Assembly (NCBI RefSeq): GCF_005239225.2
Contig: NC_133301.1
Coordinates: forward strand, 8,308,318-8,372,317
DNA from: Populus alba
Taxonomy: Eukaryota; Streptophyta; Magnoliopsida; Malpighiales; Salicaceae
Direction: 5' to 3'
DNA: 64,000 nucleotides
Positions 55,315-64,000 of the stretch are shown piece after piece. Every line of letters begins with the position of its first letter. Position 1 is the stretch's first letter. A program made the translations under genes and the position numbers. The notes under the pieces were generated by a model. The model saw only the letters and a list, made by a program, of their open reading frames with translations, was not told where the DNA came from and did not search any database.

Positions 55315-57518
55315 ATGAAGAGCAAGAAGCCACTGCAGCAACTCAAGCTGACCGTACCAGCTCAAGAAACATCAATCGCTTCCTTCTTGTAAGTATCAAT
55401 TTCAACGTTCTTTTTCTTTTTGCTGTTGATGATAAATATAGTATTAATTTCGATATTTTTAAATTAAATTAAAAATATCAGGACCGCAAGTGGTACATTT
55501 CATGACGGAGATTTGCTATTAAATCAGAAAGGTTTGCGTCTCATCTCTGAAGAAAACATAAAGGAATCCCGTGTTGTAAGTTTGTAATTAATTGTTTACT
55601 CCAGTTGATTTGATCTATCATTTAATCTTTTCTTATTTTTTTTTTAAATTAATCATCTATTTGTGCAGCCTATCGACAGCAAAGAAGTTGATTTTGATTT
55701 CTCATTGGAAGACCTTGAGACCATCAAAGTAATTGGTAAAGGGAGTGGAGGTGTTGTGCAACTGGTTCGCCATAAATGGGCTGGCTCACTATTTGCCTTG
55801 AAGGTCATTGTCCCCACAACAATCTTTTTTATTTTTTTTTACCTTTTCTCCACATTTGAAATCTTGGGTGTTCAATTTTTTCATTTCACATAAATCTCTG
55901 TGTCTTCACAGCTCTCTTCTTTTTTTTTTTTTTTTAAAAAGTAAATCAACGACAGCTCATATCTGTCTTCACAGGTTATCCAGATGAATATACAAGAAGA
56001 TATTCGTAAACAAATTGTTCAGGAGCTTAAGATAAACCAAGCTTCACAGTGTTCACATGTTGTTGTTTGCTACCACTCCTTCTATCACAATGGGGCCATT
56101 TCTCTTGTATTAGAATACATGGATCGTGGGTCGCTGGCAGATGTGATCAGACAAGTTAAAACAATCCTTGAACCTTATCTGGCTGTCGTTTGTAAGCAGG
56201 TTTGATTCTTCTTTCTTGGAATTTAGAGATTTGACCACGAAATAAAAGTCCTTGCGCTTGTTTCATGTTTTCTTTTTCCCCTGGCTCAACATTTATGCAT
56301 GCATTTCAGGTTTTGCAGGGTCTTGTTTACCTGCACCATGAGCGGCATGTCATACACAGAGACATTAAACCATCCAATCTGTTGGTAAACCAAAAGGGGG
56401 AAGTGAAGATAACTGATTTTGGTGTGAGTGCAATGCTAGCTAGCTCTATGGGCCAAAGGGATACTTTTGTTGGTACTTATAATTACATGTCGGTATGTAT
56501 AGGTTTTAATTTTCTGTTCTTGCTTCATATCACTAAGTTTCTTTTTTGGTGGTTATGTTGATCAGTATACTATCTTATTGTTATTTTCATTTAATCACCT
56601 GTATTGGTTTCTATATCTTTCATATTTTTTCTGCACACCACTGATTCGAGATGTAATTCGTATATATATCACTAGTCTTTCCTCTTCTTTTGTTGTTTGA
56701 TAGCCTGAGAGAATTAGCGGGAGGGCCTATGACTATAGCAGTGATATTTGGAGTTTAGGCTTGGTAGTACTTGAGTGTGCAATTGGACATTTTCCTTACA
56801 TGCAATCTGAAGATCAACAAGGCTGGCCAAGCTTTTACGAGCTTTTGGAAGCCATTGTGCACAGCCCACCGCCATCTGCCCCAGCAGATCAGTTCTCCCC
56901 TGAGTTCTGTTCATTTGTATCAGCCTGGTAACAGCTTGTATAAATTCATTTCACAGTTTAATAATCTATAAGAGCATGCCGTGACTCAGTCTTATATATT
57001 TTATCTATTGTTCCTTTTATGTGTCTTCTGGATTATATCTGCTTCTATAATTCTGCTTTTGAAGTTCATTATTTTACATAGACTGTGGATGGCTCATGTG
57101 GTTGAACTAATAGATATCACGGTTCCAATGGCTAAAATAGACCGTATCAATTGGCTTCACATACATAAGAACATTTAACATTTTCTTTTTCGCAAAGTCT
57201 TTAATTTGTAAATCTCGAAGTGCACTCACTATTAATGTTCCTCATCTTGTTTTCCATGGTATTTGCAGTATACAAAAGGATCCTCAGGGAAGGTTGTCAT
57301 CTTTGGACCTATTGGTTAGTAACTTAGTATATTGTTTCCTCTATTTTGGAAATTCATGTTTTAGAACTTTTCACCAAAGAGGAAAAGAAGCAGAATCTTG
57401 ATTGTTGCTCCTTTTATGCTTCCAGAGTCACCCTTTCATCAAAAAGTTCGAAGACAAAGACATTGATCTGGGAATTTTGGTTGGTAGCTTGGAACCTCCT
57501 GTGAATTACCCAAGATAG
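55315..57518 (+). CDS. MKK6: MAP kinase kinase MKK6 (NQK1/ANQ-type)
   Basis: Eight exons: 55315-55388, 55482-55575, 55669-55803, 55975-56199, 56310-56492, 56704-56927, 57269-57314 and 57426-57518, all in phase, giving 357 residues. The N-terminus ([10 protein letters not shown], then [19 protein letters not shown]) is typical of plant group A MKKs and closest to MKK6 as recalled. The kinase domain has GKGSGGVV at 79-86, Lys101, HRDIKPSN at 192-199, DFG at 212-214, and the plant MAPKK activation-loop pattern S/T-x5-S/T with Ser222 and Thr228, then [11 protein letters not shown]. In Arabidopsis and tobacco, MKK6 passes signals from NPK1/ANP kinases to MPK4-type kinases for phragmoplast expansion in cytokinesis. 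Exon 2 ends at 55575 if the strong GTAAGT donor is used. A donor three bases earlier would drop one valine. Confidence 0.95.
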
Positions 57519-57762
57519 TTACTCTGAAGATATTTCTCGTGTAATGTCATATGTTGTACCAAGTTATTCTGTCTTGGAATATATTGAATGTTTTAATTCA
57601 TGAATCAGCGAGCCACACCCAAGATTTCATCAATTACCTATAGAAATTAACATTTATATACATCTCTCTTGCATGTCGACGTGATCTTGTTGTTATTGGA
57701 CATCACTTATTCTCTTACCAAGAGCCTGGGTTTAAGGAAGACAATGCTGTACCGTGGCTGGG

Positions 57763-57763
57763 T

Positions 57764-57791
<28 letters not shown>
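57763..57791. repeat. (TA)n microsatellite
   Basis: About 14 uninterrupted TA units between MKK6 and the glucanase gene. Confidence 0.95.
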
Positions 57792-57796
<5 letters not shown>

Positions 57797-57941
57797 CAAA
57801 TAAAAAATTTAAATATTTATAAATTATTTATCAGATTTTGAATATCTATATAAATATTTATTATTTAATAAAAATTAAAATAGTTAATGTAATATTCGAT
57901 GTATATGCATATCAAATGATAAATGATATATATATACATGT

Positions 57942-57942
<1 letters not shown>

Positions 57943-57980
<38 letters not shown>
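57943..57980. repeat. (TA)n microsatellite
   Basis: About 18 uninterrupted TA units, 150 bases from the previous TA run. Similar AT-rich sequence (ATTTAAAT, TATAAATA) lies between the two. Confidence 0.95.
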
Positions 57981-57986
<6 letters not shown>

Positions 57987-58827
57987 TTAAATGATTTACA
58001 AATATATCTATATAATATAAATAAATATTAAGTTAAATTTGTATTTGTTTCAGGTTGTGTTTGATAATATTTACACTATACTAATTATTCAAAAAAAAAA
58101 CAAACATCCATTTTTTCTTTGAATTAAATTATCATCATGAGTGAAAATGGTGCTCGATTATTAGTTTGTACGAATAATTGTTGGTTTGATGCCGTTAATG
58201 CCAGCAGAGTGTAAGAATAACTGTCTGTATGATGCCAATAATGCCAGCCGAGTGCAAGCGCACACATGCATATTGCTTGACACCCCAATTCCTTTAAGAT
58301 TTACGGAATTTAATCATCCTTACTGATATGTGGAGTTGATCATGTATCGATGCTATTTTGATGAGTTTTTCGCCAGCTTTCATGGAGCTTCAAGCTTGTT
58401 TTCGACCAAATATCAGGTCCATGTCCAAACGTATGAAAGTTCATTGAACCAAACCACATATTTCTACCAACCAGGAAAAGGGTCGATAAGAAATGGATGG
58501 AACTCCTGTAGCCATGGGAATTGGGATAAACAAAGAAATCAATTGCATGTTCTTTTATCGTCATTTGAGCTTCTTCTGCGAGATTCTGTGATTCCATAGC
58601 TGGCACCTGACCAGCACCAGCAGAACTAAAAGACGACTGATCCAAACTTGCAAGATATAAAGAGAACAAACCATACAACTGAGGGTTAAGATGGATGAGT
58701 CTTGCATTCCTCTAAACAAGCACTAAATCATACAAAACTAGGATGGCGGATAGCTCCTTGACAGATGCGTTTTTTCTCAGGATATACACAAGCCAAAAAA
58801 CAAAAAAAAATAAAATTCAAAACGATT

Positions 58828-58957
58828 CCTCTTGCCTCACCAAACGGTCCGTTGTTTTCTGGTCGACTTCACTGCACCTACATGATCCGATGCCTCTTGC
58901 CTCACCAAACGGTCCGTTGTTTTTCGGTTGACTTCACTGCGCCAACATGATCCTGCT
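58828..58957 (-). repeat. 65-bp tandem duplication in the glucanase 3' UTR
   Basis: Copies 58828-58892 and 58893-58957 share CCTCTTGCCTCACCAAACGG, then TCCGTTGTTTT, and GACTTCACTGC, with a few substitutions. The pair ends 21 bases from the stop codon, so it would be transcribed. Confidence 0.9.
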
Positions 58958-58977
58958 TCCATGTCCATTACTAATGT

Positions 58978-61900
58978 TCAAAAGATAAAAAATACACAAC
59001 GCAGGTCATAAGAAGAAAACTAGAAATCCATGCACAGGCTTCATTCTGGGCGGAGGAGGAAGTTGAGGCAATGGCTGTTGTGTTGCTTGCCGCTGTTTTG
59101 TTGGTCCTGAGTGATGAATTCAAAATATTTTTGGCACGTTATAACAACAGGAGTGATGTTGAAATCAAAACGATGGTTGTCAAACTTACCCAGTGATCAT
59201 ATACATGCAATTATCATAGCCTGCAAAATAGACAGTTTTTCAAGTGAGTGTTTCAAGGTTCATCCAGACTCTTGACTAAAAGATGATAAAACAAACATCG
59301 AAGTCTAATCAGACATCCAACAAAGGCACAGATGCAGAAAAGTTTTACGATCGGGGGAAAATATCAACCCGTCAAACATAAATCACAGGTATGTAATTTG
59401 CTAATAAGTTCTGCAAACCAAAGGCAGTTATGAGTTAAACGTAGAGGTTTACTGGGCTAACAAAAAATAAATAAGACAGCCATATTGGAGCACTGTTAAG
59501 AAGCTTTTTAATGCTCCTGCTAAATCAAATCCCTGCAAAAGGGAGGGTAACTTGACAGTGCCAATTCATACTCTTTCAAACTGGGAAACACTAGTACTTC
59601 CAAGCAAACAGGGATAGCACTCCTGCACGTGAAACAAGAAAAACCAACTAAGGAGTGAAATTTGAACCAAAATGGAGAATGTTAGATACTTACTTGGATC
59701 CTTGTTGACTTTAACTCCTGTACCTCCAAAACTGCAAGCAACATCAGAAGCCCCATTTTGCTGGTAGTAACTGTTGAACGCATACGATGCATGGGAGACA
59801 AGAGTGTCCGGCTCAAAACATGGTTGACTAGGCTGAATAGCAGAGCAATCCACATCGCCAGAGCCACATGCCCAATCTAAGGCATTCTGCAAGTCAAGTT
59901 GGGAAGCATTATTTGAAGCAATGCACCAAGTTGTGCCATTAAAACTGGTCAAACTTTTGTTTGCAGGCACATCAAGGACACCTTTTCCAGAGAAATCCAG
60001 ATTATAGACACTTGTTTGATCTGGATAAAATAATCCCCAGTTCCTCTCAGATTCCATACCAGGCTTCCTGTTCTCATTGAACAATGAGAAAATATAAACA
60101 TCTAGTTCCTCCCCAAGCTTTGCAGGAGTACCAGAGTTATTGATGACATGTCGAATTAAATTGGTGTTGTAAATCTGGGCATTATCAGGAGTTGCAGCTT
60201 TCTCCTTTGATGACCCTTTGGATGGCCAGCCTGTCTCAGTGACCATTACTTTAATTGTTCTGAAATTCAAAGCCATCAGGGCAAAATAAATGGCATCAAT
60301 CTGAGCATCAAACATGTTTGTATAAAGCAAACCCGTGTTTGGATCGATCACTTCTGAAGACGACTCAAATAGAGCATAATCCAAAGACACATTATTTGGG
60401 GAATCTCTATAAGCATAGTAAGGATAAATATCAATCATGAAAGGAGATTGGTTTTCGGCGAGGAATTCCAGCATGGGTTTCAGAAAGAATGCATGGCTGC
60501 TATTAAAAGCCCCTGCAGATGGTGGGAAAGAACGGGACAAAACCCCAAGAGAATGGGTGCTTGAAACTTTGATCTTTTTATGCAGACCAACTTTTTTTAG
60601 GGCCATGAGGACATTGTGCATGGCAGGTACAACTAGGGCAGAGGCATTACCAGGGCTTTCTGTTACTTCAGCACCAACAGTTATGCATGTGATCCTTGCA
60701 GCCGGGTAGTAAGGAAGGATACTGTTTTTCAACCATGTATCTACATTGGATTGGAATTGAGAGAATGGTAGTAGGTCGGAGTTTGTAATTCCAATCATAA
60801 GTTCAACTCCAGTGTTTGCAAAAGCCTTGAGAACCTGGATATTAGAGTCATAAATCCTCAAGTATTTAATTTTATGTTGTTGAACCAACTGAGCAACCTT
60901 ATCAGGAGTTGGGAGGTCATCAGCATTTCTTCCATAGCAAACTCCAATTGTGCTTCCTCGGCACAAAACTGCAAAATAAAATGAATTTTTTGTTTGTGGA
61001 GGTGTTTGAAATGAAAGTACAACCAGCAAGCTAGAACAGCAAAGCTGGAAACTTCTCGTACTTGTAAATAAAAGCAAAATTGTCGGCAACAGTATTGTAA
61101 CTATCAATGTTCACGACTACTGAAACAATCAACCATACATCATTTATTGTAACTATCAATGGGAGCTTTAAGGAGTCAGTGCAATTACTGAAACAGTCTC
61201 AAACACATAGCCAAATGCAAAGAATTGCTTGTGTTGATTTCATCTTGTAGGTGATTGATGAAACTACTTTTACCCTGTGATGGATTACACTTCTCATCAA
61301 CATAACACTACAATGACTAGATGCTGGGGCTTTAATGTAGGGAAATTGGAGATGGAAAAAAGAGCGGAAGACAGGAAAATATGCTTATTACTTCATGGGG
61401 ACAGGCATCTAAATATGCTTAAGGCTTTGGTTCCCATCATTGCTAGAATGGGTAGTCCTGTAGGGGTTGCATATTTTTAATCGATACTCACCAATATGAA
61501 ATTAAACTAAATGCACTGAAGACACACTGTCCTCATGTTATCTCCAACATCAATTTGGAAAATAATTTAAGAATCAACTACTGTTTAAATAAAAATGCTA
61601 ACGTAATATTTTCACATATTGCCCTAACATATATATTCATCACAAACTTGTTAGCATCGGGAATCCTATCACTAGTGGTTTTCATAAAAAATCTTTGATG
61701 TGATTCAGGTTAACAAAATCTTTAATGAACTTGATATAGACAAAGCCTCCATTATGACTACAACTTGACTATATAATGTAGAATGAGTTGGAAGAGAATA
61801 GAAGAAAGACTAATGAGAGATCAACAAGAGGAATCCACTTCTTAAACAAAAGAGCATTAGGATCCACCTCAAAATGCTCAAGAACAACAACAACGGTAAC

Positions 61901-62996
61901 TTTAAAATTTTAATTCTCTATCCTCAATCACAAAAATTGTTCCTTAATATAGGTTATAAGAAGGTAATACTGAATTTAATACTATAGAATCCTACATAAA
62001 ATAGATAATGGAATTTAAAAAACTCCATCTTGATACTGATGGACAAAAGGAAAAACCTTAAATAATAAATCTCCAAATGATTCTTCTTCTTCGATGCATG
62101 AAAGCAAAGTACAACATCTGGTTAGCGATTATAGCTTTCTATTAAATGCAGGTAGACTGGTGAAATAAATGTAATGATAGAAAGTGGCATCTCATTGTTA
62201 GAACCAATTCTTCAGCAAGCTCCATTTACTCTTGAATGGATACTATGCTACAAAGGTGAACCTACAAAGATTTTGAAATTCTTCCATTATAACTTGGTCC
62301 ATTTCACTTAAAAGAAAGTTAATTTGTAGAAAAGAACGAAGAACAGTAGCTTATTTAAGGAGTTGATCATTTTTAGTTTATGGAGAAATCAAGTTTATAC
62401 ATAACACAAGAACCCCAAAGATGAGAGCTTTAACACACTAAAACATGGTCAGTCACATAACGTTGAGCTAATTCATTTAGTCAATTACACATTCACATGG
62501 TTAGCTAATCTATCTCACGATATAAATAAATTGGATTGACTGTAATCATATCTAGTGCCTAATAGTAATGAATCAATAATACATTCACACTAAAATATTT
62601 AGTCTTCTAGGCTGAAAATGTTGCAAATACAGCTCCTGGTAATAAATAAACACTAGTTTTGATAGGCATTACTTGAACAAACAGACACCCACCCAATTTT
62701 TTTTTTTTGTTCTTTTTTAAATAAAAGCATATATATATATAAACCGTTTTCAGTAAGAAAAATGAACAAGTCCACATTATAAAAAAAAGAGACTTCATAC
62801 ACATTGGCTCTTCAAAACCAGAAAAAGGTAGAATTTTCAGTACAGACATTGAAAGGTAGGATTTTCAGTACAGACACTGAAAGAAACAGAGGGTAAAATG
62901 ATTAGTACAAAGAAATGAAGAAGAAGAAGAAGACATACCCAGAAGAGTAAGTAACAGTGATATTAAGAAGATAAGCTGCTCGACTCCTCTCGCCAT
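58978..62996 (-). CDS. GPI-anchored glucan endo-1,3-beta-glucosidase, GH17 with X8 (CBM43) domain
   Basis: Four exons on the minus strand: 62996-62939, 60968-59694, 59220-59190 and 59107-58978, all GT-AG and in phase, giving 497 residues. It hydrolyses beta-1,3-glucan (callose) at the cell surface. Order: signal peptide (residues 1 to about 23, ending LLGVLCRG); GH17 domain starting IGVCYGRNADDLP, with the acid/base glutamate in TVGAEV (Glu120) and the nucleophile in VTETGWPS (Glu264); X8 domain from Trp367 with the cysteines of WCIASN, ALDWACG, VDCSAI, QPCFEP, DVACSF and YDNCMY; a Ser/Thr/Ala-rich linker; and a C-terminal hydrophobic tail (ISSFLLMTCVVYFLSF) typical of a GPI-anchor signal. 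It resembles Arabidopsis endo-1,3-beta-glucosidases 2 and 3 as recalled; I cannot assign which. Intron 1 is about 2 kb. Related enzymes include plasmodesmal callose-degrading proteins, but that role is not shown here. Confidence 0.94.
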
Positions 62997-64000
62997 TGCC
63001 CTGCAAGTGAACTAACTTTGTTTTCGTTTAGATAAAATGCTTTTAAGAGATTCTTTTGTTTTCTACTTTACTCTTTTTGTCAGTGATTGCAACGGTCATG
63101 GAACGCTACAGGAATCAAGAGACTCTCTCTCTCTGAGATCGTGAACAGAGAGAGAGCAACTAAGCTTTCGTTGGCGTGGACGCTTTGGTCGAATTTCGTG
63201 TCGGACAGACAGTAGAACTACAGGACCGGATTTCAGAAATAAACTGTAAAATATAGCTAAGAAGTGCCTCGATTCCGCTAAATGGCATATCTGTCCCCCA
63301 CTATTTTTTGGATATTTTATTTTTTAAAAAATTAGAACAGTTTTTTAAGAGTTTTAGTAGAGTAATATTATTTAAGAAAGATCCAATGAAATAAACCTTT
63401 TAGCTATTTAAAAATATAATATTTACTAAATGATTTTATTTCCAAGCATAAAAAAATATTTTTTATATTTTAGAATAATGATATTTAATAAATTTCAGGA
63501 TTTTGAAGTGTAAAAAGATGAAACTCAAATAATTCAGTTTAATCAGTCAATTAGTTGATTTAATTGTATGATCTAGTTATCATTTCACATAAAAACTATA
63601 ATTTTATGATTTTTTAAAAAATATATTTTATGAGTCAAAATATACTTATTTTTTCAACTTTGAAGACTGGAAAATTGACTCCAATTAAAATCTTTAAAAG
63701 TTATTGTTTAAATAATAATTGTTCTTTATTTTTTCAATGTTAATGATGTAGTAAGACTTGCGATAATAAGTAATTCAAACAGTCAGATATAGGTCTACCA
63801 TAATTAAATAAAGATCTGCCCTAAATAGATTATGTAGATGCCCTAACAAATGCATTTATGGACCAATGAGATAGGTCTAGGTCTAATAGAAAGTCTGGTT
63901 GCGTTGTCTAGAATAACAGCTCAATAAAGCCATAACTTTTAATTTAATCATTGAATCGCACTCAAATTCTTGCAGGAGTTTCTAGAGATTGTTTTCCATA
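62997..64000. other. Glucanase upstream region and gene-free AT-rich DNA
   Basis: The first 250 bases should hold the glucanase leader and promoter, including a GA/CT hairpin at 63125-63156. No TATA box is obvious. From 63290 on the DNA is AT-rich with no gene. Confidence 0.45.
63125..63156 (-). promoter_or_regulatory. GA/CT inverted repeat upstream of the glucanase start
   Basis: CTCTCTCTCTG at 63125-63135 and its exact reverse complement CAGAGAGAGAG at 63146-63156 flank a 10-base loop, about 130 bases upstream of the start codon. Such CT/GA tracts are common in plant 5' leaders. Any function is inferred. Confidence 0.4.

Larger units (their letters stand above)
57519..58970. other. Convergent intergenic region with AT microsatellites
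   Basis: Lies between the 3' ends of MKK6 and the glucanase gene. It contains (TA)n runs at 57763-57791 and 57943-57980 and a 65-base tandem duplication next to the glucanase stop codon. The segment 58330-58740 has transcript-like composition on the minus strand and is more likely glucanase 3' UTR than a separate gene. Confidence 0.5.

Noticed and set aside
58340..58678. Minus-strand frame of 112 codons downstream of the glucanase
   Set aside because: No recognisable domain. Composition and position fit a glucanase 3' UTR better.

Overview
The window is nuclear DNA of a flowering plant. Its genes are split by many introns, its intergenic DNA is AT-rich and repeat-laden, and every recognisable protein is a plant family member. 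Protein similarity recalled from memory and the style of the repeats (tRNA-like SINEs with TAA tails, small inverted-repeat elements, AT-rich satellite-like blocks) suggest a woody eudicot, most likely Salicaceae such as Populus. That assignment is an inference, not a search result.

Seven protein-coding genes can be assembled exon by exon, with reading frame and splice sites checked by hand. From left to right: (1) minus strand 2663-6044, a 266-residue alpha/beta hydrolase of the serine aminopeptidase S33 type; (2) plus strand 13943-21625, an ALE2-like receptor kinase with a Pro/Ser-rich ectodomain; (3) plus strand 25849-32938, the WD40 histone-binding protein FVE/MSI4; (4) minus strand 37609-39855, the plastid zinc-finger Rubisco assembly chaperone BSD2; (5) minus strand 43051-48206, a PME53-like pectinesterase; (6) plus strand 55315-57518, the MAP kinase kinase MKK6; (7) minus strand 58978-62996, a GPI-anchored GH17 beta-1,3-glucanase with an X8 domain.

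These genes are neighbours rather than a pathway. Loose themes are cell-surface and wall biology (ALE2, pectinesterase, glucanase) and division or flowering control (MKK6, FVE). No operon-like or biosynthetic cluster is visible, and I found no convincing new biological system.

The most notable observations are in the ALE2-like gene. A seven-A run shifts the frame in the ectodomain exon and gives an early stop. A second exon has a suspicious splice acceptor. A 103-bp tandem duplication copies the acceptor of a kinase exon. FVE and probably BSD2 each use a GC-AG intron.

The long gene-free stretches (about 6.1-13.3, 21.7-25.8, 33-37.5, 39.9-43.0, 48.3-55.2 and 63-64 kb) hold repeats: a family of long LTR-like non-coding repeats (three copies), two tandem SINEs, several MITE-like elements, satellite-like arrays, a 270-bp purine tract and microsatellites. 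No tRNA, rRNA or CRISPR array was seen.
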